A stretch of 64,000 nt of DNA from Atlantibacter sp. RC6 (GCF_014193285.1 NZ_JACHZE010000003.1:234173-298172); one strand, 5' to 3'. Counted from the stretch's first letter, positions 18,295 through 28,576 are shown. Program-made: numbers and translations. The notes: generated by a model from the sequence alone, not told the origin.

Positions 18295-19812
18295 TTACTT
18301 AACCGGACGCATTGCCGGGAACAGGATCACGTCGCGAATGGTGTGGCTGTTGGTGAACAGCATAACCATACGGTCGATACCGATGCCCAGGCCTGCGGTC
18401 GGCGGCAGACCGTGCTCCAGCGCGGTCACGTAGTCTTCGTCGTAGAACATCGCTTCATCGTCGCCCGCATCTTTGGCATTCACCTGATCCAGGAAACGCT
18501 GCGCCTGGTCTTCCGCATCGTTCAGCTCGCTAAAGCCGTTGCCGATTTCACGGCCGCCGATGAAGAATTCAAAGCGGTCAGTGATTTCCGGGTTCTCGTC
18601 GTTACGACGCGCCAGCGGAGAGACTTCTGCCGGGTATTCGGTAATGAAGGTCGGCTGGATCAGGTGCGCTTCCGCCACTTCTTCGAAGATCTCGGTCACG
18701 ATACGGCCCAGACCCCAGCTCTTCTCAACCTTGATACCGATGGATTCAGCAATCGCTTTGGCAGAATCGAAGTTGTCCAGGTCCGCCATATTGGTTTCCG
18801 GACGATATTTCTTGATCGCTTCGCGCATGGTCAGTTTTTCGAACGGCTTACCGAAGTCGAACACTTCATCGCCGTAAGGCACTTCGGTTTTGCCCAGAAC
18901 GTCCTGCGCCAGGGTGCGGAACAGCGATTCGGTCAGCTCGATCAGATCTTTGTAATCCGCATACGCCATATAGAGTTCCATCATGGTGAACTCTGGGTTA
19001 TGACGCACCGAGATGCCTTCGTTACGGAAGTTACGGTTGATTTCGAACACGCGTTCGAAGCCGCCAACCACCAGACGCTTCAGATACAGTTCCGGCGCGA
19101 TACGCAGGTACATATCCAGATCCAGCGCGTTGTGATGGGTGATAAACGGACGGGCAGACGCGCCGCCTGGGATCACCTGCATCATCGGGGTTTCCACTTC
19201 CATAAAGCCGCGGCCCACCATGAACTGACGGATGCCCGCCAGGATCTGGGAACGCACCTTGAAGGTATTGCGGGATTCATCGTTGGAGATGAGATCCAGG
19301 TAGCGTTGACGGTAGCGCGCTTCCTGATCCTGCAGGCCGTGGAATTTATCCGGCAGCGGGCGCAGGGCTTTGGTCAGCAGGCGCAGTTCAGTACAGTGGA
19401 TCGACAGCTCGCCAGTTTTGGTTTTAAACAGCTTGCCGCGCGCCGCCAGGATATCGCCCAGATCCCACTTTTTAAACTGCTCGTTGTAAACGCCTTCCGG
19501 CAGATCATCGCGGGCAACATATAGCTGAATGCGGCCGCCAACGTCCTGCAGGGTGACGAAAGAGGCTTTACCCATAATGCGGCGGGTCATCATACGACCG
19601 GCCACCGCCACTTCCACATTCAGCGCTTCCAGCTCTTCGTTTTCTTTGGCATCGAATTCAGCGTGCAGTTGGTCAGAGGTGTGGTCGCGACGGAAATCGT
19701 TCGGGAACGCGACGCCCTGCTCACGCAGTTGCGCCAGCTTGTCGCGACGGGTCTGGAGTTCGTTATTAAGATCGGCTACCGCATCAGCGTTCTGCGCGTG
19801 TTGTTCAGACAT
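18295..19812 (-). CDS. lysS: Lysyl-tRNA synthetase LysS
   Basis: A 505-residue class II aminoacyl-tRNA synthetase that charges tRNA-Lys in the cytoplasm. An OB-fold anticodon-binding domain occupies the N-terminal third. Class II motif 2 is seen as [18 protein letters not shown] and motif 3 as [12 protein letters not shown] near the C-terminus. Length equals E. coli LysS. It starts nine bases after the prfB stop on the same strand, so the two are cotranscribed as in E. coli. The constitutive lysS and the heat-shock form lysU cannot be separated by motif, but the prfB neighbour identifies lysS. Confidence 0.96.
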   Translation of the reverse strand: MSEQHAQNADAVADLNNELQTRRDKLAQLREQGVAFPNDFRRDHTSDQLHAEFDAKENEELEALNVEVAVAGRMMTRRIMGKASFVTLQDVGGRIQLYVARDDLPEGVYNEQFKKWDLGDILAARGKLFKTKTGELSIHCTELRLLTKALRPLPDKFHGLQDQEARYRQRYLDLISNDESRNTFKVRSQILAGIRQFMVGRGFMEVETPMMQVIPGGASARPFITHHNALDLDMYLRIAPELYLKRLVVGGFERVFEINRNFRNEGISVRHNPEFTMMELYMAYADYKDLIELTESLFRTLAQDVLGKTEVPYGDEVFDFGKPFEKLTMREAIKKYRPETNMADLDNFDSAKAIAESIGIKVEKSWGLGRIVTEIFEEVAEAHLIQPTFITEYPAEVSPLARRNDENPEITDRFEFFIGGREIGNGFSELNDAEDQAQRFLDQVNAKDAGDDEAMFYDEDYVTALEHGLPPTAGLGIGIDRMVMLFTNSHTIRDVILFPAMRPVK

Positions 19813-19821
19813 GTTGGTTCC

Positions 19822-20920
19822 TCATAACCCTGCTTTCAAACTTGCTTCGATGAATTTGTCCAGATCGCCATCCAGCACCGCCTGCGTGTTACGGGTTTCA
19901 ACACCGGTACGCAGATCCTTGATGCGGGAGTCATCCAGGACGTAAGAGCGGATCTGGCTGCCCCAGCCGATATCCGATTTGTTATCTTCCAGCGCCTGTT
20001 TCTCAGCGTTTTTCTTCTGCATCTCAAGCTCATACAGCTTCGCTTTCATCTGCTTCATGGCCTGATCTTTGTTCTTGTGCTGAGAACGGTCGTTCTGGCA
20101 CTGCGTCACCGTACCGGTCGGAATGTGGGTGATACGCACCGCGGATTCCGTACGGTTAACGTGCTGGCCGCCCGCGCCAGATGCGCGGTAAACGTCGATG
20201 CGCAGATCCGCCGGGTTGATTTCGATATCGATATCATCGTCCACTTCCGGGTAGACAAACGCGGAACTGAACGAGGTGTGGCGACGGCCACCGGAGTCAA
20301 ACGGGCTCTTACGCACCAAGCGGTGAACGCCGGTTTCAGTACGCAACCAGCCAAACGCGTATTCGCCGGAGATTTTGATGGTGGCGGATTTAATACCGGC
20401 CACTTCGCCTTCGGATTCTTCGATGACTTCGGTTTTGAAGCCGCGCGCTTCAGCCCAGCGCAGATACATACGCAGCAGCATGCTGGCCCAGTCCTGGGCT
20501 TCGGTGCCGCCGGAACCGGCCTGCAGGTCGAGATAGCAGTCGGCGCTGTCGTATTCGCCGGAGAACATGCGGCGGAATTCCAGCTGCGCTAATTTGGCAT
20601 CGAGCTGATCGAGTTCGGCTACGGCTTCGTTGAAGGTTTCTTCATCGTCAGCTTCAACCGCCAGTTCCAGCAGGCCGGAGACATCTTCCAGGCCCTGGTT
20701 TAACTGGTCCAGCGTATCGACGATGGCTTCCAGAGACGAGCGCTCTTTACCCAGCGCCTGGGCGCGTTCAGGCTCGTTCCAGACGTCAGGCTGTTCGAGT
20801 TCAGCGTTTACTTCTTCGAGACGTTCTTTCTTTGCATCGTAGTCAAAGATACCCCCTAAGAACGTCGGTGCGCTCGGTGAGGTCCTGAATACGGTTTTTT
20901 ACCGGGTTAATTTCAAACAT
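19822..20920 (-). CDS. prfB: Peptide chain release factor RF2 with programmed +1 frameshift
   Basis: RF2 recognises UGA and UAA and releases the peptide. Translation starts at ATG 20920 and reads 25 codons to an in-frame TGA (20845-20843), then shifts +1 into the main frame. The product is 365 residues, as in E. coli. The stop-recognition motif SPF (KSPFDSGG) and the catalytic GGQ (GAGGQHVNR) are present. The residue before SGAGGQ is alanine, the usual active form; E. coli K-12 is unusual in having threonine (Thr246). Reading the second frame alone would wrongly give a truncated 248-residue gene. Confidence 0.96.
20843..20857 (-). promoter_or_regulatory. RF2 autoregulatory frameshift site
   Basis: On the minus strand AGGGGGT (20857-20851) acts as an internal Shine-Dalgarno just before CTT (20848-20846) and TGA followed by C. 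Low RF2 lets the ribosome pause at UGA and slip forward one base. Position of the stop at codon 26 and the spacing match the classic E. coli element. Confidence 0.96.
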
Positions 20921-20966
20921 GGTCAGTATGATCTTTAAGTGATGACGGTAGTCAGAATGCGGTCGT

Positions 20967-20997
20967 AAGGGCGAAAGTTTACCGGAAATTCGCCCTT
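20967..20997. other. Stem-loop between recJ and prfB
   Basis: AAGGGCGAA (20967-20975) and TTCGCCCTT (20989-20997) form a 9-bp stem. The T run lies only on the plus-strand side, where nothing nearby would need ending, so on the recJ-prfB transcript it probably acts as a processing or attenuation structure. Confidence 0.4.
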
Positions 20998-21016
20998 TTT
21001 TATAGCGAAACTGGCG

Positions 21017-22750
21017 TTAAAGCGGCCAGAGATGGTCGATTATTAACTGCAGGCTGCGATTGCCGCGAAACTCGTTGATATCCAGCTTGTAAACGATTTC
21101 CACCTCGCGTACCCCCGCGTCGGGCCAGCGGGCGGTATCAACATTAAACGCGATGCCGTCTAACAGCGGGCCGCCCTGCGCCGGCTCCAGCATGACTTTG
21201 AGGTGACGCTCCCCCACCAGCCGCTGCTGCAACAGGCGAAAACGCCCGTCAAACGCCGGTTCCGGGAACGCCTGGCCCCACGGACCGGCATCACGCAATT
21301 GTTCGGCGACCTCCAGCGTCATCTCCTGAGGCTGTAGCGGGCCGTCGGACCACACTTCTCCTTCGAGCAACGCCGGGTCGAGCCATTGCTCTACCAGTGC
21401 AGCGAAGCGCTGCTGAAACTCCTCAATTTTTGCGGCTTCCAGCGACAGGCCCGCTGCCATGGCGTGGCCGCCAAATTTGAGCATCAGTCCTGGATTAAGC
21501 GTGTCGAGGCGCTCCAGCGCATCGCGCAGATGCAGCCCGGGAATCGACCGCCCGGAGCCTTTAAGCGTGCCGTCGCCCGCAGGGGCAAAGGCGATGACCG
21601 GGCGATGGAACCGCTCTTTAATCCGCGATGCCAGGATACCCACCACGCCCTGGTGCCACTCAGGATGATAAATCGCCAACCCGACCGGCAGTTCGTCAGC
21701 GCTTTTCAGGAAGGCATCGCACAACGCCAACGCTTCTGCCTGCATGCCCTGCTCGATCTCTTTACGGGTCTGGTTTAACGCGTCCAGTTCATTCGCCAGC
21801 ACGCGGGCCTCGCCGGGGTTATCGCACAACAGCAGCGCCACGCCCACCGACATATCGTCCAGCCGCCCGGCGGCATTTAAGCGCGGCCCGAGGGCGAACC
21901 CCAGATCGCTGGCCGCCAGTTTTTGCGGATCGCGGTTGGCAATTTCTAACAGCGCGCGAATACCCGGACGACATTTCCCGGCGCGAATACGGCTCAGCCC
22001 CTGCCAGGTCAAAATGCGGTTATTGGCATCGAGCGGCACCACGTCCGCCACGGTGCCTAACGCTACTAAATCGAGATATTCCGCCAGATTGGGAATAGCG
22101 ATGCCCTGTTCGTCAAACCAGCCTTTATCGCGTAGGTGGCTGCGCAGCGCCAGCATCAGGTAAAACGCCACGCCAACGCCCGCCAGTGATTTCGACGGGA
22201 ATTCGCAGTCCGCCAGGTTGGGGTTGATGATGGCTTCTGCGTCCGGCAACGTGGCGCCCGGCAGGTGGTGATCGGTCACCAGCACCGGGATACCGTACTG
22301 ATGCGCATGCTCTACGCCTGCATGGGAGGAAATGCCGTTATCCACCGTCATGATCAGCTCAGCGCCCAGCGCTTTTGCCTGATCCACCACTTCCGGGCTT
22401 AACCCGTAGCCGTCTTCAAAACGGTTCGGCACCAGATAACCAATCTCTTTGCCGCCGAGGCTGCGCAGCGCCAGCACGCTGAGCGCGGTGCTGGTCGCGC
22501 CATCGGCGTCAAAATCCCCCACCACCACGATCCGCTGCCCGGTCTTAAACGCCTGATATAGCATTTCAACGGCGGCGTTGATGCCGGTTAGCTGCTGCCA
22601 GGGAAGCATTCCCTTTACGCTGCGCTCAAGATCTTCCGCGCCGCGCACGCCCCGGCTGGCATACAGCCGTTTTAACAGCGGCGAAAGCGTCGGCGGCAGC
22701 ACCGCGGTTTCATCCACCGTACGCCGACGGAGTTGCGATTGTTGCTTCAC
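21017..22750 (-). CDS. recJ: Single-strand-specific 5'-3' exonuclease RecJ
   Basis: A 577-residue DHH-family exonuclease that degrades single-stranded DNA 5' to 3' in RecF-pathway recombination and mismatch repair. Metal-binding motifs are DFDADG at residues 79-84, the VTVDNGISSH-like region, and DHH at 160-162, with GGHAMAAG in the DHHA1 part. Length equals the E. coli enzyme. Its start is three bases after the dsbC stop, and it lies in the xerD-dsbC-recJ-prfB-lysS run on the minus strand. Confidence 0.96.
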   Translation of the reverse strand: MKQQSQLRRRTVDETAVLPPTLSPLLKRLYASRGVRGAEDLERSVKGMLPWQQLTGINAAVEMLYQAFKTGQRIVVVGDFDADGATSTALSVLALRSLGGKEIGYLVPNRFEDGYGLSPEVVDQAKALGAELIMTVDNGISSHAGVEHAHQYGIPVLVTDHHLPGATLPDAEAIINPNLADCEFPSKSLAGVGVAFYLMLALRSHLRDKGWFDEQGIAIPNLAEYLDLVALGTVADVVPLDANNRILTWQGLSRIRAGKCRPGIRALLEIANRDPQKLAASDLGFALGPRLNAAGRLDDMSVGVALLLCDNPGEARVLANELDALNQTRKEIEQGMQAEALALCDAFLKSADELPVGLAIYHPEWHQGVVGILASRIKERFHRPVIAFAPAGDGTLKGSGRSIPGLHLRDALERLDTLNPGLMLKFGGHAMAAGLSLEAAKIEEFQQRFAALVEQWLDPALLEGEVWSDGPLQPQEMTLEVAEQLRDAGPWGQAFPEPAFDGRFRLLQQRLVGERHLKVMLEPAQGGPLLDGIAFNVDTARWPDAGVREVEIVYKLDINEFRGNRSLQLIIDHLWPL

Positions 22751-22753
22751 CCG

Positions 22754-23467
22754 TTATTGCCCGCCGGTCTGTTTCTGGTGTTGGTCAAGGAAAGCTTTCA
22801 TCTCTTTCGGCCCCTGATAACCCGGAACCACATAGCCATTGCTTAACACAATCGCCGGTGTCCCGGTCACGCCGAACTGTACGCCCAGCGCGTAGTGATC
22901 GGCGATATCGATATCGCAACTGGCGGCGGGTACGGATTTGCCGCTCATGGCGTCATCAAAGGCTTTATTGCGGTCTTTGGCGCACCAGATAGATTTCATG
23001 TCTTTCTCCGCCTGGCTCTGGATGCCCTGACGCGGGAACGCCAGATAACGCACGGTGATGCCCAGCGCGTTATAGTCTTTCATCTCTTCATGCAGTTTGT
23101 GGCAATAGCCGCAGGTGATATCGGTAAACACGGTGATGACGTGTTTTTCCTGCGGGGCTTTATAAACAATCATCTCTTTTTCGAGCTGGGCAAGTTTGCC
23201 CATCAGCAGCTTGTTGGTCACATTGACTGGCGAGCTGCCGCTGACGTCATACAGCGGCCCCTGGATAATGTGTTTGCCGTCTTCGGTGACATACAGCACG
23301 CCGCTGCTGGTCAGCACGGTTTTCAGGCCGGGTACCGGAGAGGCCTGAATATCCGCGCTTTGCACGCCCAGTTTCGCCAGCGATTGTTTAATTACCGCGT
23401 CGTCAGCGTGAACCATACCGGAAACAGTGGCTGCCAGAAGCGTCAGCAGCATAAAGCCTTTTTTCAT
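22754..23467 (-). CDS. dsbC: Periplasmic disulfide isomerase DsbC
   Basis: A 237-residue periplasmic thiol-disulfide isomerase that corrects wrong disulfides as a V-shaped homodimer. A signal peptide runs to about residue 21 (MKKGFMLLTLL...VHA, cleavage before DD). The active site CGYC is at C119-C122, and a structural pair lies downstream (WCAKD ... SCDID), followed by the cis-Pro segment GVTGTPAIV. Reduced by DsbD in the known pathway. Gap to xerD is 24 bases. Confidence 0.96.
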   Translation of the reverse strand: MKKGFMLLTLLAATVSGMVHADDAVIKQSLAKLGVQSADIQASPVPGLKTVLTSSGVLYVTEDGKHIIQGPLYDVSGSSPVNVTNKLLMGKLAQLEKEMIVYKAPQEKHVITVFTDITCGYCHKLHEEMKDYNALGITVRYLAFPRQGIQSQAEKDMKSIWCAKDRNKAFDDAMSGKSVPAASCDIDIADHYALGVQFGVTGTPAIVLSNGYVVPGYQGPKEMKAFLDQHQKQTGGQ

Positions 23468-23491
23468 AACATGTCCTTAGTCAGCAATCAC

Positions 23492-24391
23492 TTACGCACG
23501 AGGGTGATGCTGTTGATGAAGTTGCCGCAGGCGTTCAGTCGCCACGTGCGTATAAATTTGCGTCGTTGATAAATCGCTATGGCCCAGCAGCATCTGCACC
23601 ACGCGCAGATCCGCGCCGTGATTAAGCAAATGCGTGGCGAAAGCATGGCGTAAAACGTGAGGCGAGAGTTTATCGCTGTCAATGCCTGCCAGTGTGGCGT
23701 AATGCTTAATGCGATGCCAGAAAGTCTGGCGCGTCATTTGTTGCGCGCGGTTACTCGGGAACAGCACATCGCTGGACTGGCCGTTAAGCAGCCACGGCCT
23801 GCCGTGTTCGAGATACTGCTCCAGCCAGTGCACGGCCTCTTCGCCCAGCGGCACCAGACGCTCTTTGTTACCTTTCCCCACCACGCGCACCACGCCCTGG
23901 CGCAGGCTGATATCACTCATGATCAGCCCCACCAGCTCAGACACGCGCAGCCCGGTGGCATAAAGCACTTCGAGCATCGCCTTGTCGCGAAGTTCAATCG
24001 GGTTACCTTCCAGCGCCGGGGCCTGCAACAGCCGATCAACCTGGGCCTCGCTTAAATCCTTCGGCAAGCGCTGAGGCAGTTTCGGTGAGGCCAACGAGGC
24101 GCTGGGATCGTCCGGACGGATTTTTTCCCGGTACAGATGCTGAAACAGCCGGCGCACAGCGCTGAGCAGGCGCGCAGAACTGGTGGCCTTATAGCCCCCT
24201 TCGACGCGCTCGGCGAGCAATCCCTGTAGATCATCGCTACCAGCGGAGAGTAAATCCCGCTGATGATGATGGAGCCACTGCACCAGCATCGTCAGATCAC
24301 GACGATAGGCGCTAAGGGTGTTTTCCGACAGATTCCGCTCCAGCCAGAGCGCATCCAGAAACTGTTCGACGCGGGCAATATCCTGTTCCAC
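23492..24391 (-). CDS. xerD: Tyrosine recombinase XerD
   Basis: A 299-residue site-specific recombinase that resolves chromosome dimers at dif with XerC under FtsK control. The catalytic set is visible: R in ATGLRVSEL, K in GKGNKERLVPLG, HVLRH, the H of LGHSDLS, and nucleophile Y in TQIYTH. I chose GTG 24391, which follows GAGAGG and gives an N-terminus (VEQDIARVEQFL) matching E. coli XerD in length; the upstream in-frame ATG at 24454 would add 21 unlikely residues. It is divergent from fldB. Confidence 0.94.
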   Translation of the reverse strand: MEQDIARVEQFLDALWLERNLSENTLSAYRRDLTMLVQWLHHHQRDLLSAGSDDLQGLLAERVEGGYKATSSARLLSAVRRLFQHLYREKIRPDDPSASLASPKLPQRLPKDLSEAQVDRLLQAPALEGNPIELRDKAMLEVLYATGLRVSELVGLIMSDISLRQGVVRVVGKGNKERLVPLGEEAVHWLEQYLEHGRPWLLNGQSSDVLFPSNRAQQMTRQTFWHRIKHYATLAGIDSDKLSPHVLRHAFATHLLNHGADLRVVQMLLGHSDLSTTQIYTHVATERLRQLHQQHHPRA

Positions 24392-24492
24392 ACGAGCCTC
24401 TCGTTTATCACGCAGGGTTGCATTATGCATGATAGCGGCCGCGATCTGGTACACTGAGCCACCCGCACAGCAAGAAATGAGATGTAATCGCG

Positions 24493-25014
24493 ATGAAAAT
24501 GGGTCTTTTTTATGGTTCCAGCACCTGTTACACCGAAATGGCGGCGGAAAAAATCCGCGACATTATCGGGCCGGAGCTGGTTACGTTACACAACCTGAAA
24601 GATGACGCCCCGGCGCTGATGGCGCAGTACGATGTGTTGATCCTCGGCATTCCGACCTGGGATTTTGGTGAGATTCAGGAAGACTGGGAAGCCGTATGGG
24701 ACCAACTGGACACGCTGGATCTCGAAGGAAAAATCGTTGCGCTGTACGGCATGGGGGACCAGCTTGGCTACGGTGAATGGTTCCTTGACGCCCTCGGTAT
24801 GCTGCACGATAAGCTGCTGCCGAAAGGCGTGAAGTTTGTTGGCTACTGGCCGACCGAGGGATACGAATTTACCAGCCCGAAACCGGTGATTGCCGATGGG
24901 CAACTTTTTGTCGGCCTCGCGCTGGATGAAACCAATCAATACGACCTTAGCGATGAGCGTATTGAACAGTGGTGCGAACAGATTCTGGCGGAAATGGCCG
25001 AACATTTCTCCTGA
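24493..25014 (+). CDS. fldB: Flavodoxin 2, FldB
   Basis: A 173-residue long-chain flavodoxin carrying FMN as a one-electron shuttle in the cytoplasm. The phosphate-binding loop [10 protein letters not shown] is at residues 7-16, followed by [14 protein letters not shown] and [13 protein letters not shown], which stack on the flavin. Length matches E. coli FldB, a SoxRS-induced flavodoxin. GAGATG lies upstream. Transcribed divergently from xerD across about 100 bases. Confidence 0.94.
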   Translation: MKMGLFYGSSTCYTEMAAEKIRDIIGPELVTLHNLKDDAPALMAQYDVLILGIPTWDFGEIQEDWEAVWDQLDTLDLEGKIVALYGMGDQLGYGEWFLDALGMLHDKLLPKGVKFVGYWPTEGYEFTSPKPVIADGQLFVGLALDETNQYDLSDERIEQWCEQILAEMAEHFS

Positions 25015-25018
25015 GCGA

Positions 25019-25438
25019 TTATGACGGGCGACCGCTTTGCGGTTGCTGTAACAGCACCCGGCGCAAATCGCGCCATTCACTGGCATCCATGCTGTCCGCC
25101 GCCAGCCATAAATGCTGGCTGCGTTGCGATTCAGGATGCCGCAAGCGCAGCAGCATCCCGCTTTGCAGCATCCACGGCGCGCCGGTCAATTCCCATTCCA
25201 CGCCCTGCCAGCGCAGCCGGTAGTCCATTGTCAGTTTTACTTCGCCTTGCAGCGAATGAATACGCCGCTGGCTACGCACGCAATCAAATACCACCAACGA
25301 CAATAAAACCAACCAAACCGGCATATAACTCAGCGGCCAGGGCAGCAGTAAAATCACCGCTGCGACAATGCCGTGCAGCATGAGGGAAAACCACTGTGCG
25401 CGCCACGAGACGCGGAGATCAGATTGCCACAGGACCAC
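25019..25438 (-). CDS. ygfX: YgfX (CptA) inner-membrane protein
   Basis: A 139-residue protein with two adjacent membrane segments near residues 17-52 and a cytoplasmic C-terminal part. It matches E. coli YgfX (CptA), described as the partner of SdhE/CptB with effects on MreB and FtsZ when overexpressed. The start overlaps the end of sdhE by 20 bases, so translation is coupled. Whether the pair behaves as a toxin-antitoxin system is debated; the sequence only shows the linkage. Confidence 0.88.
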   Translation of the reverse strand: MVLWQSDLRVSWRAQWFSLMLHGIVAAVILLLPWPLSYMPVWLVLLSLVVFDCVRSQRRIHSLQGEVKLTMDYRLRWQGVEWELTGAPWMLQSGMLLRLRHPESQRSQHLWLAADSMDASEWRDLRRVLLQQPQSGRPS

Positions 25439-25685
25439 GATCCCGGTTCCGCGTCTGAATCAGTTGCACCATGCGCTGCAATTCACTGTCTGCAGGCTTA
25501 CCGTGATTCATTAACCAGTTGAAAAGATCGGGATCGTCGCATTCGAGCAGGCGAATAAACACCTGTTTATCGGCATCGCTCAGAGAGTCGTACTCGTGTT
25601 CAAAGAACGGCATGATAGAAATATCCAGCTCACGCATCCCGCGACGGCACGCCCAGTGAATACGGGCTTTATTGTTAATATCCAT
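25419..25685 (-). CDS. sdhE: FAD assembly factor SdhE
   Basis: An 88-residue protein that promotes covalent FAD attachment to succinate dehydrogenase SdhA and fumarate reductase FrdA. The conserved RGxxE motif appears as RRGMRELD near residues 14-21. Length and sequence match E. coli SdhE (YgfY), with very few differences. It forms an overlapping pair with ygfX and is divergent from ygfZ. Confidence 0.95.
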   Translation of the reverse strand: MDINNKARIHWACRRGMRELDISIMPFFEHEYDSLSDADKQVFIRLLECDDPDLFNWLMNHGKPADSELQRMVQLIQTRNRDRGPVAI

Positions 25686-25943
25686 GACTGCTTTCCTGGG
25701 TAATCACTCTGGAAGATGCCTGCTAGTGTAACTCGTTTTCAACACTTCATTTAATGGAATGTTGTCATTTACGCGTCGTCTTCCAAAAAACCTTATTAAT
25801 AATGAAACTATTACGCGTTTTTTGCGCGAAAACGCGTAAATCAAAAAGACGGCACGAATGGCAATGTCAAAGCGCTTGCAATGTCTTGTGGCTCTTTTAC
25901 CATTAGTCTCATTCGACTCTGCATGATGAACCGGGGCACTTTT

Positions 25944-26930
25944 ATGGCATTTAATCCGTTTCCACCGCGCCAGCCGACGGCTGCCGCTCGACTGCCTTTG
26001 ACGCTGATCTCTCTTGAAGACTGGGCGCTTTCGACCATCACCGGCGCTGATAGTGAAAAGTATATACAAGGCCAGGTGACTGCGGATGTGGCGCTGATGA
26101 CGGAAAACCAGCATCTGCTGGTGGCCCACTGCGACGCGAAAGGCAAAATGTGGAGTAACCTGCGCCTGTTTCGCCAGAATGAAGGCTTCGCCTGGATCCA
26201 GCGCCGCAGCGTGCGCGACGCGCAACTCGCCGCGCTGAAAAAGTATGCCGTGTTCTCGAAGGTGACTATTGCGCCGGACGACAACGTGGTGCTGTTAGGC
26301 GTGGCTGGTTTCCAGGCGCGCGCCGCGCTGGCGAACTATTTCTCGTCCCTTCCGGACGCAGACAATCCCGCGGTGCATGTCGACGACACCACCCTGCTGT
26401 GGTTGCCGTTGCCCGCAGAGCGTTTTCTGCTGATCACCACAGAAGAGAAAGCCCAGCAGCTCACCGAAAGCCTGCGTGGTGAAGCGCAACTTAATGCCAG
26501 CCAGCAGTGGCTGGCGCTGGATATCGAAGCCGGTTATCCGGTTATTGACGAAGCCAACAGCGCGCAGTTTATTCCCCAGGCGACCAACCTTCAGGCCTTT
26601 GGCGGCATCAGCTTTAAAAAAGGCTGCTATACCGGCCAGGAGATGGTGGCGCGTGCGAAATTCCGTGGCGCCAACAAGCGCGCGCTCTGGACGCTGGTCG
26701 GCAACGCCAGCCGCACGCCAGCGCCAGCGGAAGATCTGGAATTGAAAATGGGTGACAACTGGCGTCGTACCGGGACCGTGCTGGCCGCCGTGAAACTGGA
26801 CGACGGCACCGTGCGCGTTCAGGTGGTGATGAATAACGACATGGAAAGCGCCAGCGTCTTCCGGGTGCGTGATGAACCCAGCCATACGCTGGCGATTGAG
26901 CCGCTGCCGTATTCGTTAGAAGACGCGTGA
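25944..26930 (+). CDS. ygfZ: Folate-binding iron-sulfur repair protein YgfZ
   Basis: A 328-residue tetrahydrofolate-dependent protein of the GcvT-like fold, needed for normal activity of several iron-sulfur enzymes, including MiaB. The family signature KGCYTGQE is present with its functional cysteine at C228. The start at 25944 (MAFNPFPP) matches E. coli; an upstream in-frame ATG at 25881 would add residues not seen in the family. It is divergent from sdhE across 258 AT-rich bases that must hold both promoters. Confidence 0.94.
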   Translation: MAFNPFPPRQPTAAARLPLTLISLEDWALSTITGADSEKYIQGQVTADVALMTENQHLLVAHCDAKGKMWSNLRLFRQNEGFAWIQRRSVRDAQLAALKKYAVFSKVTIAPDDNVVLLGVAGFQARAALANYFSSLPDADNPAVHVDDTTLLWLPLPAERFLLITTEEKAQQLTESLRGEAQLNASQQWLALDIEAGYPVIDEANSAQFIPQATNLQAFGGISFKKGCYTGQEMVARAKFRGANKRALWTLVGNASRTPAPAEDLELKMGDNWRRTGTVLAAVKLDDGTVRVQVVMNNDMESASVFRVRDEPSHTLAIEPLPYSLEDA

Positions 26931-26937
26931 TGACGAG

Positions 26938-26966
26938 CCCCTCGCAGGCCGCGAGGGGTGTTTTTT
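26938..26966 (+). terminator. Terminator of ygfZ
   Basis: CCCCTCGC (26938-26945) pairs with GCGAGGGG (26951-26958), followed by TG and six T. Confidence 0.88.
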
Positions 26967-27624
26967 AATGCTGACCGACGTAAAGGTATATCGCCAGGAA
27001 GTGACACACGCTGCCGCCCAGCACAAAGCCATGCCAGATCGCGTGGTTGTATGGAATGCGTTTACATACGTAAAAAATCACGCCCAGCGAATAGACAATC
27101 CCGCCTGCCGCTAACAGCGTTACCCCGCCGAGGGCGAGTTTTTCCGTTAACTGATAAATCACAATCAGCGACAGCCAGCCCATCGCCAGATAAGTCACCA
27201 GCGACAGCACCTTAAAGCGGTGCGCGATGGTTAATTTAAACAGAATGCCCAGCAGCGCTAATCCCCAGATAACAATCATCAGGGTGCGCGCCAGCGGTGA
27301 ATCAAGCCCCACCAGTAAAAACGGCGTGTAGGTCCCGGCAATCAGCAAATAGATTGCGCAGTGGTCGAATTTCTTCAGCCAGATTTTCGCTCGGGCATGG
27401 GGAATGGCGTGGTACAACGTTGATGCCAGAAACAGCAAAATCATGCTGCCGCCGTACAGGCTGTAACTGGTGATCGCCATGACATTAGCGTTGGCGTCCA
27501 CCGCCTGGATCAGCAGTAAGACCAACCCAACGATCCCGAACACCAGCCCGATACCGTGACTGATGCTGTTGGCTATTTCCTCAGCCAGTGAATATCCCTT
27601 CTCAATTAATGGTTTGCTAACCAT
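26965..27624 (-). CDS. yqfA: Hemolysin III / PAQR family membrane protein YqfA (TrhA)
   Basis: A 219-residue integral membrane protein with about seven hydrophobic segments. Conserved family residues include SHGIG near the N-terminus, the LYHAIPH segment and the C-terminal [12 protein letters not shown]. It matches E. coli YqfA/TrhA, implicated in membrane energetics or lipid homeostasis; the biochemical role is not settled. It converges on ygfZ. Confidence 0.92.
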   Translation of the reverse strand: MVSKPLIEKGYSLAEEIANSISHGIGLVFGIVGLVLLLIQAVDANANVMAITSYSLYGGSMILLFLASTLYHAIPHARAKIWLKKFDHCAIYLLIAGTYTPFLLVGLDSPLARTLMIVIWGLALLGILFKLTIAHRFKVLSLVTYLAMGWLSLIVIYQLTEKLALGGVTLLAAGGIVYSLGVIFYVCKRIPYNHAIWHGFVLGGSVCHFLAIYLYVGQH

Positions 27625-27780
27625 AAGGCGACTCCGGGGAAACTGAATATAAAAGCAGCTTCACTAGCTTAATTGAGAATGATTTCAGTGTACACGTGTT
27701 CGCTAAAATAATTATTTACTGATTGTGTACATCGCTAAAGCGTAGTTCAGAATATCAGGGGGATCCCCTTTCCCGGGGTG

Positions 27781-27813
27781 GGTTCAAGGCCACAATTCCA
27801 GTATCCTTGAACC
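27781..27813. promoter_or_regulatory. Inverted repeat upstream of the RpiR-family gene
   Basis: GGTTCAAGG (27781-27789) and CCTTGAACC (27805-27813) are perfect inverted repeats separated by 15 bases and end just before the regulator coding region. A dimeric regulator operator is the likely meaning; an RNA hairpin in the leader is the alternative. Confidence 0.5.
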
Positions 27814-27838
27814 TGTGTATGAAAAAGGATCGCTCGCC

Positions 27839-28576
27839 GTGACGATATTCACCCATTCCGCCGTCGCCAGCCTGAATAACATCGAAATGATGGTCTATAA
27901 CTACGTCATCAAAAATCGCGACAAAGTGATGTACATGACCATCCGTGAGCTGGCTGAAGCGGCGGGGGTTTCAACAACCACGGTGCTGCGTTTTTGCCGC
28001 AAGCTCAACTGCGACGGCTATTCCGAATTTCGGGTGCGCTTTAAGCTCTATCTGGAACAAAACCAACCCCAACAGGCCAACTTTGGGGCCAGCGAGATTA
28101 TCAGCTTTTTCCGCAGCGTGAATAACGACGAGTTTGACCAACTGCTGGATCAAGCCGTGGATATTATTCTCGCCTCAGAACGGATTATTTTTGTCGGCGC
28201 GGGGACTTCCGGTTCGCTGGCAAAATACGGCGCGCGCTTTTTTTCAAACGTCGGGAAATTCAGCAATCATATTGATGATCCTTACTTCCCGGTGACCAAC
28301 GATATGGCGAAAAACGCGCTGGCGATTGTGCTGTCGGTTTCCGGCGAAACGGCGGAGATCCTGCGCTTCGCCAGCCAGTTCAGCCTGCATCACTGCAAAG
28401 TGCTGTCGATCACCAGCCATGATAATTCGTCGCTGGCGAAACTGGCCGATTTTAACCTCTCCTGGCATATTCCCCAGACGCGTATCGCAGGCGTTTACGA
28501 CATTACCACCCAAATCCCGGTGGTCTATATTCTTGAGACCCTGGGGCGCAAAATCGCCGGCAAACTGGGTGGATAA
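27839..28576 (+). CDS. RpiR/MurR-family transcriptional regulator
   Basis: A 245-residue regulator with an N-terminal HTH (IRELAEAAGVSTTTVLRFCRKL) and a C-terminal SIS sugar-phosphate-binding domain (FVGAGTSGSLAKY and VLSVSGETAEIL). GTG 27839 follows AAGGATCG; a longer form from GTG 27815 is possible. It lies 123 bases upstream of bglA on the same strand, so it probably senses a phosphorylated sugar and controls bglA, itself, or both. K-12 has no such gene here as I remember it. The regulon is inference. Confidence 0.8.
   Translation: MTIFTHSAVASLNNIEMMVYNYVIKNRDKVMYMTIRELAEAAGVSTTTVLRFCRKLNCDGYSEFRVRFKLYLEQNQPQQANFGASEIISFFRSVNNDEFDQLLDQAVDIILASERIIFVGAGTSGSLAKYGARFFSNVGKFSNHIDDPYFPVTNDMAKNALAIVLSVSGETAEILRFASQFSLHHCKVLSITSHDNSSLAKLADFNLSWHIPQTRIAGVYDITTQIPVVYILETLGRKIAGKLGG

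Noticed and set aside
18343-19524. Plus-strand open frame of 393 codons opposite lysS
   Set aside because: Antisense shadow; no domain, and lysS is certain.
19822-20568. prfB as a truncated 248-residue gene or pseudogene
   Set aside because: The upstream 25 codons, the TGA and the frameshift signal are all intact, so the gene is complete.
25019-25685. sdhE-ygfX as a new toxin-antitoxin system
   Set aside because: The pair is a known conserved locus; the overlap is ordinary coupling and the toxin claim for ygfX is already published and disputed.
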